A stretch of 16,994 nt of DNA from Pseudomonadota bacterium (GTDB lineage Bacteria; Pseudomonadota; Gammaproteobacteria; Steroidobacterales; GCA-2729495), in the NCBI GenBank assembly GCA_030836925.1, contig JAUPLK010000007.1, forward strand, positions 1 through 16,994, in the 5' to 3' direction. A program made the translations under genes and the position numbers. Position 1 is the first letter of the stretch. Each line of letters starts with the position of its first letter. The notes below the pieces were generated by a model. The model saw only the letters and a list, made by a program, of their open reading frames with translations. It made no database searches and was not told where the DNA came from. Positions 1 through 5,911 of this stretch are shown here, piece after piece.

Positions 1-627
1 CTCGCCGGACACATCGCGGGTGATCGACGGGTTGTCGGACTTGCGCGAAATCTTGTCGATCTCGTCGATGTAGACGATGCCGGTCTGGGCCTTCTCGACA
101 TCGTAGTCGCACTTCTGGAGCAGCTTCTGGATGATGTTCTCGACATCTTCACCGACATAGCCGGCTTCCGTCAGCGTCGTGGCATCGGCGATCGTGAACG
201 GCACGTTGAGCAGACGCGCAAGCGTCTCGGCAAGCAGCGTCTTGCCGCAACCGGTGGGTCCGATGAGCAGGATGTTGCTCTTGGAGAGCTCGATGTCGCT
301 CTTGCCGGCTTCGGTGGAACGGTTTTCCAGGCGCTTGTAGTGGTTGTAAACCGCTACCGAGAGGATCTTCTTTGCCCGATCCTGGCCGATGACATACTCG
401 TCGAGGACACTCTTGATCTCGTGCGGCTTGGGCAGCTTGGCACCCGTGTGATCCTGACGATCCTCGAGTTCCTCACGGATGATGTCGTTGCAGAGCTCGA
501 CGCACTCGTCGCAGATGAATACCGAGGGGCCGGCAATGAGCTTCCGCACCTCATGCTGGCTCTTGCCGCAGAACGAACAGTAGAGCAGCTTGCCATCGTC
601 GCCACGTCCCCGGGTTTCATCTACCAT
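1..627 (-). CDS. clpX: ATP-dependent Clp protease ATP-binding subunit ClpX (N-terminal 209 residues, cut by window edge)
   Basis: ClpX is the AAA+ unfoldase that recognises tagged substrates and threads them into ClpP in the cytosol. The frame is open from the ATG at 627 to the window edge, giving 209 of the usual ~425 residues. Seen directly: the zinc-binding domain with Cys17, Cys20, Cys39 and Cys42 (C-x2-C pairs); Walker A GPTGCGKT at 123-130; the pore-loop motif GYVGED at 156-161; and Walker B IVYIDEID at 184-191. GAGG lies 5 nt before the ATG. The gene follows clpP by 110 bp on the same strand and has its own promoter in that gap. Nothing in the visible half looks abnormal. The sensor residues and the IGF loop for ClpP docking lie outside the window, so intactness of the C-terminal half cannot be judged. 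Confidence 0.97.
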   Translation of the reverse strand, partial: MVDETRGRGDDGKLLYCSFCGKSQHEVRKLIAGPSVFICDECVELCNDIIREELEDRQDHTGAKLPKPHEIKSVLDEYVIGQDRAKKILSVAVYNHYKRLENRSTEAGKSDIELSKSNILLIGPTGCGKTLLAETLARLLNVPFTIADATTLTEAGYVGEDVENIIQKLLQKCDYDVEKAQTGIVYIDEIDKISRKSDNPSITRDVSGE

Positions 628-676
628 GGTTGCCTCGTTTCTGTGCCGTGAGGCCCGTCACACGAACCCCGATCAG

Positions 677-705
677 ATATAACATGCCGTTGTCCGGCCG
701 TGCAA
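677..705 (-). promoter_or_regulatory. Sigma-70 promoter of clpX
   Basis: On the minus strand TTGCAC (700-705) and TTATAT (677-682) are separated by exactly 17 bp. They match the sigma-70 consensus at 4 of 6 and 5 of 6 positions. A start near 670 would give a leader of about 43 nt before the clpX ATG, with a good ribosome site. It lies wholly in the clpP-clpX gap, so clpX can be made independently of clpP. No alternative sigma-32-like box was recognised. Confidence 0.6.
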
Positions 706-737
706 AGCAGCTGCACATATTCTGCGATCAGTTCACA

Positions 738-1361
738 TCATGCCGGCTTGCCGGCCTCGATGCGGCTTTCCAGCACGGCATCGATCAAACCGTATTCAAC
801 GCCTTCAACACCGCTCATGAACCGGTCGCGGTCCGTGTCGCGATCGATCCGCTCGATCGGCTGACCGGTGTGCTTCGCCAGGATCCGGTTCAGGCGGTCG
901 CGGGTCTGCAGGATTTCCTTGGCGTGGATGTCGATATCGGTGGCCTGGCCCTGGAAACCGCCCAGCGGCTGATGAATCATCATGCGTGAATGCGGCAGAC
1001 AGAAGCGCTTGCCCTTGGCACCACCGGTAAGCAGCAGCGCACCCATGCTGGCTGCCTGACCAAGACAGATCGTGCTGACATCGGGCTTGATGAACTGCAT
1101 CGTGTCGTAAATCGACAGCCCCGCCGTCACCACACCGCCCGGCGAATTGATGTAAAGGTGAATGTCCTTGTCCGGATTCTCGGACTCCAGAAACAGCAAC
1201 TGCGCGACAACCAGGTTGGCCATGTGGTCCTCCACCGGACCGACCACGAAGATCACCCGCTCCTTGAGCAGTCTCGAGTAGATATCGTAGGCACGTTCAC
1301 CGCGGGCAGTCTGTTCGATCACCATCGGCACGAGGCCGAGCGCCTGTGTATCCATTGCCAT
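738..1361 (-). CDS. clpP: ATP-dependent Clp protease proteolytic subunit ClpP
   Basis: ClpP is the serine peptidase whose two heptameric rings form the degradation chamber used with ClpX or ClpA. The 207-residue product matches the normal length. The catalytic triad is visible: Ser105 in GQAASMGA, His130 in MMIHQPLGG and Asp179 in DTDRDRF, with spacing identical to the E. coli enzyme. The oxyanion-region GG of NSPGG (72-76) is present. The start chosen is the first ATG, preceded by AGGAA about 11 nt upstream; an in-frame ATG two codons later is possible. A short N-terminal propeptide is expected in this family. The gene lies 73 bp after tig on the same strand and upstream of clpX, the standard tig-clpP-clpX order. 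No separate promoter was seen in front of it, so it is probably read from upstream of tig. Confidence 0.98.
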   Translation of the reverse strand: MAMDTQALGLVPMVIEQTARGERAYDIYSRLLKERVIFVVGPVEDHMANLVVAQLLFLESENPDKDIHLYINSPGGVVTAGLSIYDTMQFIKPDVSTICLGQAASMGALLLTGGAKGKRFCLPHSRMMIHQPLGGFQGQATDIDIHAKEILQTRDRLNRILAKHTGQPIERIDRDTDRDRFMSGVEGVEYGLIDAVLESRIEAGKPA

Positions 1362-1392
1362 TTGCAGCTGTTCCTGTCTGTCTTCCTGTGCG

Positions 1393-1410
1393 CCGCCGGC
1401 TGACCGGCGG
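1393..1410 (-). other. GC-rich hairpin in the tig-clpP spacer
   Basis: A perfect 7-bp inverted repeat (CCGCCGG / CCGGCGG) with a 4-base loop sits between the tig stop and the clpP start, about 30 nt before clpP. No T-run follows it on either strand, so it does not look like an intrinsic terminator. It could be an mRNA processing or stability element separating tig and clpP messages. That role is inference. Confidence 0.4.
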
Positions 1411-1434
1411 ACCTGTTCCGGTGTACTGCGTTAC

Positions 1435-2754
1435 TCAGCCACTGACCAGCGCCTGAAAGCTGGTCGGTTTCTGCGTCACGGTGGCCCGCTCCGTCAGCCA
1501 CTCGATCACCTGCTCCTCCAGAACCATGTCTTCAACCTGACCGAGCAGCCCGGCGTTCTGGTAGTAGATCTTGCGCACCTCGTCGGGCTTGTCGTAATTG
1601 CTCACCAGTGAGTCTATTCGTGCCGCAACCTTGTCCCGATTCGCCACCATGCCCTGTTCCATGATGATGGCACCGAGCAGCAGGCTCAGGCGCACACGCC
1701 GCTCGGCACCCGGCAGGTACGTGTCAATCGCCGGCGCACCCTGCTGGTCAGGCAGTCCGAGGTTGCGCGCAGCATCCGCCTGCATCGACGCAGCCGCCTC
1801 GTTGACCAGCACTTCGGGCACATCGATCGGATTGTGCGTCAGCAGCAGTTCCAGCAGCTGTTTCTTCACTTCGGAGCGGGCCCGCGACTCGAATTCCTGC
1901 GCCATGTTCCTGCGGATATCCTGCTCGAACTCGGCGCGCTCGCCGCTTTCGACGCCAAAACTGCGGACGAACTCCGCGTCCACATCCGGCAACTGCTCTT
2001 CGGCAACCTCGCCGATGCGGAGGTCGAAGTCGCCTTTGCGGCCAGCCAGTGTCTTGTTGGGGTAATCAGCCGGGAATTCGACCTGGATCGTCTTCTGCTC
2101 ACCGGCACGAACGCCGGCCAGCTGCCGCTCGAAGTCGGGCACGAGTCGACCCGCCCCGACCACCACGCCGACCTGATCACCGGCCCCACCCTCGATGGGC
2201 TCGCCGTCGAGCCGTCCTTCAAAATCCAGCGTTACCCGGTCACCGTCGCGCGCCTCGCGCTCGACGGCATGCCAGTTCCGGCGCTGCCGACGGAGGTTGT
2301 CGATGATGAACGCGACATCAGCATCGTCAAACTGCGGTTCAGGGCGCGAGATGCCCAGCGCATCGATACCCTGAAGCTGGAAATCCGGAAAAACCTCGAA
2401 GCTGGCGGTAAACGACAGGTCACTGCCGGCGTCACCGCTGGCGGCTGCGGTCTCGATCTGGGCATCGCCGACCGGACGCAATTTTTCGCGGGTGACGGCC
2501 TCGGAGTAACCCGACCGGACCATGTCCTGCAGGACATCCTGGCGCACCTGCTCGCTGAAGCGCTGGCGCACCACTTTCTCGGGCACCTTGCCCGGCCGAT
2601 AACCCTTGATGCTGGCTGTCCGCGCCACCGAGCGGAGACGCGATTCGACTTCATTCTCGATACGCTGTGCCGGCACACTGACCCGAATACGCCGCTTGAG
2701 ACCCTGTACGGACTCGATGGCGACCTGTACGTCTGAACCCTCAACGCGCTCCAT
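1435..2754 (-). CDS. tig: Trigger factor, ribosome-associated chaperone / prolyl isomerase
   Basis: Trigger factor docks at the ribosome exit tunnel and shields nascent chains. The product is 439 residues, close to the usual ~430. The order of parts is: N-terminal ribosome-binding domain with the signature GYRPGKVP at 51-58; an FKBP-type PPIase domain at about 165-250 (from RDGDRVTLDFEG to the DFDLRIGEV strand); and an alpha-helical C-terminal chaperone domain to the end. The start is the ATG at 2754, with AGAGGA close upstream. It adds about eight residues before the part that aligns with the usual MQVSVE start of the family, and no other ATG fits better. The gene is followed by clpP and preceded, 82 bp away on the same strand, by tRNA-Leu. 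No convincing promoter or terminator lies between the tRNA and tig. Confidence 0.98.
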   Translation of the reverse strand: MERVEGSDVQVAIESVQGLKRRIRVSVPAQRIENEVESRLRSVARTASIKGYRPGKVPEKVVRQRFSEQVRQDVLQDMVRSGYSEAVTREKLRPVGDAQIETAAASGDAGSDLSFTASFEVFPDFQLQGIDALGISRPEPQFDDADVAFIIDNLRRQRRNWHAVEREARDGDRVTLDFEGRLDGEPIEGGAGDQVGVVVGAGRLVPDFERQLAGVRAGEQKTIQVEFPADYPNKTLAGRKGDFDLRIGEVAEEQLPDVDAEFVRSFGVESGERAEFEQDIRRNMAQEFESRARSEVKKQLLELLLTHNPIDVPEVLVNEAAASMQADAARNLGLPDQQGAPAIDTYLPGAERRVRLSLLLGAIIMEQGMVANRDKVAARIDSLVSNYDKPDEVRKIYYQNAGLLGQVEDMVLEEQVIEWLTERATVTQKPTSFQALVSG

Positions 2755-2836
2755 TCATCCTCTCGCTTTCTGCTGTGACTGACTGATTACCGGAAGGGGG
2801 GTAGCGCACCGGCCCGCAATGCTTCACGCCCGGGAC

Positions 2837-2921
2837 TGGTGCGAAAGGAGAGACTCGAACTCTCACGGGTTGCCCCACAGGAACCTAAATCCTGCGCGTC
2901 TACCAGTTCCGCCACTTTCGC
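2837..2921 (-). tRNA. tRNA-Leu (anticodon TAG)
   Basis: A cloverleaf can be folded on the minus strand. The acceptor GCGAAAG pairs with CTTTCGC, followed by A and an encoded CCA (2839-2837). The anticodon stem CAGGA/TCCTG carries loop TTTAGGT with anticodon TAG (2887-2885). A long variable arm (TGGGGCAACCCG), typical of class II tRNAs, and a T arm with GTTCGAGTC are present. The length of 85 nt suits tRNA-Leu reading CUN codons. It has its own -10 box upstream and lies just before tig. Confidence 0.97.
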
Positions 2922-2952
2922 GCCTGGGGCCCCGTGGCGCACTACGCGCCGC

Positions 2953-2958
2953 ATTATA
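2953..2958 (-). promoter_or_regulatory. -10 box of the tRNA-Leu (and perhaps tig) promoter
   Basis: A perfect TATAAT on the minus strand ends 31 bp before the tRNA-Leu 5' end and is followed at once by the GC-rich stretch GCGGCGCG. That kind of discriminator is typical of stringently controlled stable-RNA promoters. No good -35 hexamer is seen at 16-18 bp, so this call rests on the -10 box and its position. Confidence 0.5.
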
Positions 2959-3091
2959 CCCAAGGGTCCCGACCACGCCGCCCCAAACGTTCGGATCCCG
3001 GGATTCCCGCCCCTGTCGATCCAATCTGCAGGACTCAACAATTTAAAATCAATCGCTTAGAAACCCATATTAACATGCGACCTGAGTACTG

Positions 3092-3113
3092 GCCCAGCCG
3101 GATCGGGCTGGGC
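3092..3113 (+). other. 8-bp perfect hairpin upstream of the NTF2-like gene
   Basis: GCCCAGCC and GGCTGGGC form a perfect inverted repeat around a 6-base loop. There is no T-run on either side, so it is a poor intrinsic terminator in both directions. If the gene at 3251 is transcribed from the TAAAAT box near 3044, the hairpin would lie in a leader of nearly 200 nt. Its role is unknown. Confidence 0.4.
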
Positions 3114-3250
3114 AGCGGATCTCCCGGACCTGCACGTGGACAAGCCGCGAATTCACCGGCCAGATCTGACCCAGATCAATCTCACCGCCCTGCTGCTCTG
3201 CTACTGATAGCGGGCGCCAAAACACCACCCATCACCGGAGAGCCCAGCCC

Positions 3251-3781
3251 ATGACACACCGCCATCTGGCCATCGCGTCAAGCGCCATCCTCTTGCTCTG
3301 TTCAGTCAGCTCCCCCGCCCTGCACGCCGCAGAACGCAGTCCGGCAGAAACGGTGCAGGCATTCAACCAGGCTCTCAGCAGGAAGGACACGAACGCGGCG
3401 CTGACGCTGATCGCCAACGGCTCGGTGCAGTTCACCCTGCGCTCAGCGCACAGCGACATCCCCTCCGGCGGCCCGGCCAGCGTCACGGGCGACCTGAAGG
3501 CACACTGGAGCGCCATCGGTCCGGTCGTGTTCGGGAGCACGACGGCCTACAACCGTACGCCCAAGGTCACCAACACCCGCGTAGACGGTGATCTCGCCAC
3601 CGTGTGGACGGATACGGCCACCGAAACCGTGGGCAAGAACGGCAGCAAACGCACGGACAGCTTCAGTGAGGTTTATCTGCTGGTGCATACCGCCAGCGGC
3701 TGGCAGATCGGCGCGGTGGCCGACAATCGTGGCGCCAACAAGGTCAATGCGGCCGCACCGGCAGCATCGGGAGGAAAGTAA
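3251..3781 (+). CDS. Exported NTF2-like (SnoaL/DUF4440-type) protein of unknown function
   Basis: The 176-residue product starts with a clear signal peptide: MTHRHLAIAS, a hydrophobic stretch to about residue 20, and a likely cleavage near LHA-A at 25-27. This implies a periplasmic or secreted protein; no lipobox cysteine is seen. The mature part reads like a cystatin-like NTF2 fold: a first helix pair (ETVQAFNQALSRKDTNAAL, about 33-51), then beta strands ending in the TDSFSEVYLLV and GWQIGAVADNRG strands. Such domains serve as small enzymes or ligand-binding modules, and no catalytic residues could be assigned here. A GGAGAG lies about 13 nt before the ATG. It is transcribed opposite to the tRNA genes on both sides and ends 7 bp from the 3' end of tRNA-Lys, with no terminator between. 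The coding call is firm; the fold is inferred from sequence pattern and the function is not known. Confidence 0.8.
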   Translation: MTHRHLAIASSAILLLCSVSSPALHAAERSPAETVQAFNQALSRKDTNAALTLIANGSVQFTLRSAHSDIPSGGPASVTGDLKAHWSAIGPVVFGSTTAYNRTPKVTNTRVDGDLATVWTDTATETVGKNGSKRTDSFSEVYLLVHTASGWQIGAVADNRGANKVNAAAPAASGGK

Positions 3782-3788
3782 GCGGAGA

Positions 3789-3864
3789 TGGTGGGCCGTG
3801 TAAGACTTGAACTTACAACCAATGGATTAAGAGTCCACTGCTCTACCAGTTGAGCTAACGGCCC
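3789..3864 (-). tRNA. tRNA-Lys (anticodon CTT)
   Basis: A 76-nt cloverleaf on the minus strand. The acceptor GGGCCGT pairs with ACGGCCC, followed by A and an encoded CCA. The anticodon stem GTGGA/TCCAT has loop CTCTTAA, giving anticodon CTT, which reads AAG. The T arm contains GTTCAAGTC. It is the last gene of the Pro-Arg-His-Lys run and converges with the gene at 3251-3781. Confidence 0.96.
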
Positions 3865-3917
3865 GCTGTTTTTCTTCCGCGTTGCGCAATGCCTGTTGCA
3901 CAACCCGCCGTCAAAAT

Positions 3918-3993
3918 TGGGGTGGGCGATGGGGCTTGAACCCACGACCACTGGAATCACAATCCAGTGCTCTACCAGCTGAGCTACGCCCAC
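3918..3993 (-). tRNA. tRNA-His (anticodon GTG)
   Basis: A 76-nt cloverleaf on the minus strand. The acceptor GTGGGCG pairs with CGCCCAC, followed by discriminator C and an encoded CCA. The anticodon loop TTGTGAT carries GTG. The base before the 5' end (3994) is a G on the minus strand, which can pair with the C discriminator. This is the encoded G-1 identity element needed by histidyl-tRNA synthetase, so the mature RNA probably starts at 3994. Confidence 0.97.
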
Positions 3994-4027
3994 CATTGAC
4001 ACGGCACGGCACGGCAAATCCGCAATC

Positions 4028-4104
4028 TGGCGCGCCTGGCAGGACTCGAACCTGCAACCACCGGCTTAGAAGGCCGGTGCTCTGTCCGGTTGAGCTACAG
4101 GCGC
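4028..4104 (-). tRNA. tRNA-Arg (anticodon TCT)
   Basis: A 77-nt cloverleaf on the minus strand. The acceptor GCGCCTG pairs with CAGGCGC, followed by discriminator G and an encoded CCA. The anticodon stem CCGGC/GCCGG has loop CTTCTAA, giving TCT, which reads AGA/AGG. The T arm contains GTTCGAGTC. The 34-bp spacer to tRNA-His includes three tandem copies of the 5-mer ACGGC (4001-4015). Confidence 0.97.
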
Positions 4105-4125
4105 ATTGCTGCCGGATGTCCCGAG

Positions 4126-4202
4126 TGGTCGGGGCAGACGGATTCGAACCGCCGACCCTCTGCTCCCAAAGCAGATGCGCTACCAGACTGCGCTATGCCC
4201 CG
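4126..4202 (-). tRNA. tRNA-Pro (anticodon TGG)
   Basis: A 77-nt cloverleaf on the minus strand. The acceptor CGGGGCA pairs with TGCCCCG, followed by A and an encoded CCA. The anticodon stem TCTGC/GCAGA has loop TTTGGGA, giving TGG, which reads CCN codons. The T arm contains GTTCGAATC. It is the first gene of the four-tRNA run and lies just behind two possible promoters. Confidence 0.97.
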
Positions 4203-4220
4203 ATCTGTACCCGGCAGTGC

Positions 4221-4226
4221 ATTATA
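4221..4226 (-). promoter_or_regulatory. Proximal -10 box (P2) of the tRNA operon
   Basis: A perfect TATAAT on the minus strand ends 18 bp before the 5' end of tRNA-Pro, giving a very short leader of about 12 nt. The DNA upstream is very GC-rich and no -35 hexamer is seen, so activity from this box alone is uncertain. Confidence 0.45.
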
Positions 4227-4250
4227 GCCGCCCGCCCGTCGGGGCGCCGC

Positions 4251-4280
4251 ATGATACGCAGGGGCCACCGGCAGCGTCAA
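4251..4280 (-). promoter_or_regulatory. Distal sigma-70 promoter (P1) of the tRNA operon
   Basis: On the minus strand TTGACG (4275-4280) and TATCAT (4251-4256) are 18 bp apart, each matching the consensus at 5 of 6 positions. An A-run lies directly upstream of the -35 box, as in an UP element. Together with the TATAAT 25 bp downstream this gives a tandem P1/P2 arrangement as seen for other stable RNA operons. Confidence 0.55.
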
Positions 4281-4335
4281 TTTTTGCCCGGCACTGGCAA
4301 CCCGGGCCGGGCCGGTTTTTCGGCCTCGGTGGCTC

Positions 4336-4344
4336 TGGTATCGT
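4336..4344 (+). promoter_or_regulatory. Possible extended -10 promoter of folD
   Basis: TGGTATCGT on the plus strand fits an extended -10 element (TG-n-TATcgT). The -35 region 17 bp upstream is only T-rich (TTTTTC). A start near 4351 would lie about 57 nt before the preferred folD ATG. It is divergent from the tRNA promoters. This is weak evidence based on the hexamer alone. Confidence 0.25.
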
Positions 4345-4407
4345 GCACGGCATTGCATGTCTGTCCTGCCGGCTGAGGCCACCTATCCCGCTCATGACCG
4401 CTTCCAT

Positions 4408-5292
4408 ATGACTGCCCGCCTGATTGACGGCAAAGCGCTTGCACTTGGCCTGCGCACGCAGCTGAGGATGCGTATCGGCGAGCGGCTGGCCGAGGGGCAC
4501 CGTCCGCCGGGCCTCGCCGTGATCCTGGTCGGCGCCGACCCCGCCTCGCAGATCTATGTGCGCAACAAACGCACGGCCTGCGCCGAAGTCGGCGTGGTCT
4601 CGCGTAACCACGACCTGCCGGCCAGCACCGGCCAGGATGAACTGCTGGCGCTGATCGACAAACTCAACCTCGATCACGATATCGATGGCATCCTCGTGCA
4701 GCTGCCGCTGCCACCGCACATCGACGAAACGGCGGTCATCGAGCGCATCAACCCGGTCAAGGATGTCGATGGATTTCATCCCTATACCCTGGGCCGCCTC
4801 TGCCAGCGCATGCCGGTGCTGCGGCCGGCCACGCCGTATGGCGTGATGACCTTGCTGCGACATATCGGTGTGCCGGTGCGCGGACAGCATGCAGTGATCG
4901 TCGGCGCATCAAATCATGTTGGCCGGCCACTGGCACTCGAACTGCTGCTGGCCGGCGCGACCACCACGGTCTGCCACCGCTTCACCCGGGATCTGGCCAG
5001 CCATGTGGCACAGGCCGATATCCTGGCGGTGGCGGTCGGCAAACCCGGGCTGGTGCGCGGCGACTGGATAAAACCCGGTGCGGTGGTGCTCGATATCGGC
5101 ATCACCCGCCTGCCCGACGGCAAGCTCAGTGGCGATGTCGAGTTTGCCGCTGCCAGCCAACGCGCCGGCTGGATCACGCCCGTGCCCGGCGGTGTCGGTC
5201 CGATGACCATCGCGATGCTGCTGGAAAACACGCTGACTGCTGCGGTTTCGGGTGTGTCACTGCTGACACCGCGGGAAATACCCCCTGCCTGA
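4408..5292 (+). CDS. folD: Bifunctional methylenetetrahydrofolate dehydrogenase / methenyltetrahydrofolate cyclohydrolase
   Basis: FolD interconverts 5,10-methylene-, 5,10-methenyl- and 10-formyl-tetrahydrofolate with NADP, supplying one-carbon units for purines and fMet-tRNA. From the chosen ATG the product is 294 residues (E. coli 288). Seen directly: Tyr50 and catalytic Lys54 in SQIYVRNKR; Gln98 in GILVQLPLP; KDVDGFHP at 118-125; the NADP-binding region VIVGASNHVGRP at 163-174; and ITPVPGGVGPMT at 257-267. The start at 4408 gives the family's usual MTARLIDGK beginning. An in-frame ATG at 4357 would add 17 residues with no family match, and neither start has a strong ribosome site. The gene is followed 34 bp later by ppiA and then lpxH in one apparent operon. 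It lies divergent from the tRNA operon. Confidence 0.97.
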   Translation: MTARLIDGKALALGLRTQLRMRIGERLAEGHRPPGLAVILVGADPASQIYVRNKRTACAEVGVVSRNHDLPASTGQDELLALIDKLNLDHDIDGILVQLPLPPHIDETAVIERINPVKDVDGFHPYTLGRLCQRMPVLRPATPYGVMTLLRHIGVPVRGQHAVIVGASNHVGRPLALELLLAGATTTVCHRFTRDLASHVAQADILAVAVGKPGLVRGDWIKPGAVVLDIGITRLPDGKLSGDVEFAAASQRAGWITPVPGGVGPMTIAMLLENTLTAAVSGVSLLTPREIPPA

Positions 5293-5326
5293 GCCTGTTG
5301 TTTCAAGACTGATGCGGAGTACTTCG

Positions 5327-5911
5327 ATGCGTGATTGCAGAATCTGCCTGCCATTGATCGCCAGCCTCCTGCTCGGCTTTGCCGGCAGCCTGCGGGCGGC
5401 AGACCCGGTGCTGGTGCAGTTCGAGACCTCGGCCGGTGCGTTCATCGTGCAACTCGATCCGGAGCGCGCCCCCCTCAGCGTCGAGAACTTCCTGAAGTAC
5501 GTTGACGAAGGCTTCTATGCGGGGACCATCTTTCATCGCGTGGTCAACGGCTTCGTGATCCAGGGCGGCGGGTTCACCCGCGATCTCAAGCTGAAGGAGC
5601 CACACCCCGGCGTCCCCAACGAAGCGGGCAACGGGCTCAGCAACCGGCGCGGCACCATCGCCATGGCACGAACCGGCGACCCGCATTCCGGAGATTCCCA
5701 GTTCTACATCAACCTGGCCGACAATGTTCCGCTCGATCCCAAGCCCACGCGCTGGGGTTATGCCGTGTTTGGCGAAGTGATCCAGGGCATGGAGGTCATC
5801 GACGACATCGGCCATCGTCTGACCAGCGTGCAGGGTGGCATGTCGGATGTGCCCGTTGAAGCCGTGATCATCCAGAAGGCGAGCTTCCTGAAACCGCCCA
5901 CAGCCAAATGA
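5327..5911 (+). CDS. ppiA: Exported cyclophilin-type peptidyl-prolyl cis-trans isomerase (PpiA-like)
   Basis: The product is a 194-residue cyclophilin that catalyses proline isomerisation during protein folding. The N-terminus has a signal peptide (hydrophobic core about 8-20, likely cleavage in LRA-AD around 24), so the enzyme should act in the periplasm. Catalytic-core motifs are seen: FHRVVNGFVIQGGGF at 69-83 with Arg71, Phe76 and Gln79; then IAMARTGD; and SQFYINLADN. The ATG at 5327 was chosen because GGAG lies about 9 nt upstream, while the ATG at 5312 has none. The gene shares an ATGA overlap with lpxH, a sign of translational coupling. In Pseudomonas the cyclophilin next to lpxH is the cytosolic PpiB type, so the signal peptide is a difference worth noting. 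The symbol is by similarity of form to E. coli PpiA. Confidence 0.9.
   Translation: MRDCRICLPLIASLLLGFAGSLRAADPVLVQFETSAGAFIVQLDPERAPLSVENFLKYVDEGFYAGTIFHRVVNGFVIQGGGFTRDLKLKEPHPGVPNEAGNGLSNRRGTIAMARTGDPHSGDSQFYINLADNVPLDPKPTRWGYAVFGEVIQGMEVIDDIGHRLTSVQGGMSDVPVEAVIIQKASFLKPPTAK

Larger units (their letters stand above)
2922..3250. other. 329-bp non-coding interval between tRNA-Leu and the exported NTF2-like gene
   Basis: No convincing gene is present. The left end holds the tRNA-Leu promoter. A 10-bp palindrome ATCCCGGGAT lies at 2995-3004. An AT-rich patch at about 3041-3075 contains TAAAAT (3044-3049), a possible -10 box on the plus strand without a recognisable -35. A perfect hairpin lies at 3092-3113. 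The rest, up to the plus-strand gene at 3251, shows nothing recognisable. Confidence 0.5.

Noticed and set aside
630..989. Plus-strand 119-codon open frame over the clpP-clpX spacer and the end of clpP
   Set aside because: It is antisense to the conserved ClpP C-terminus and the clpX promoter, with no sign of coding selection.
2934..3254. Plus-strand 106-codon open frame whose stop overlaps the start at 3251 (ATGA)
   Set aside because: It runs through the tRNA-Leu promoter and the hairpin, has unstructured Pro/Arg-rich composition and no ribosome site. The ATGA overlap alone is not enough.
4001..4015. Three tandem ACGGC units as a regulatory repeat
   Set aside because: They are too short and lie in a tRNA spacer that is trimmed away; chance is the simpler explanation.
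2837..4202. Possible integration site of a mobile element in the tRNA cluster
   Set aside because: All five tRNAs are intact, and no repeated tRNA 3' end, integrase gene or compositional break was found in the window.
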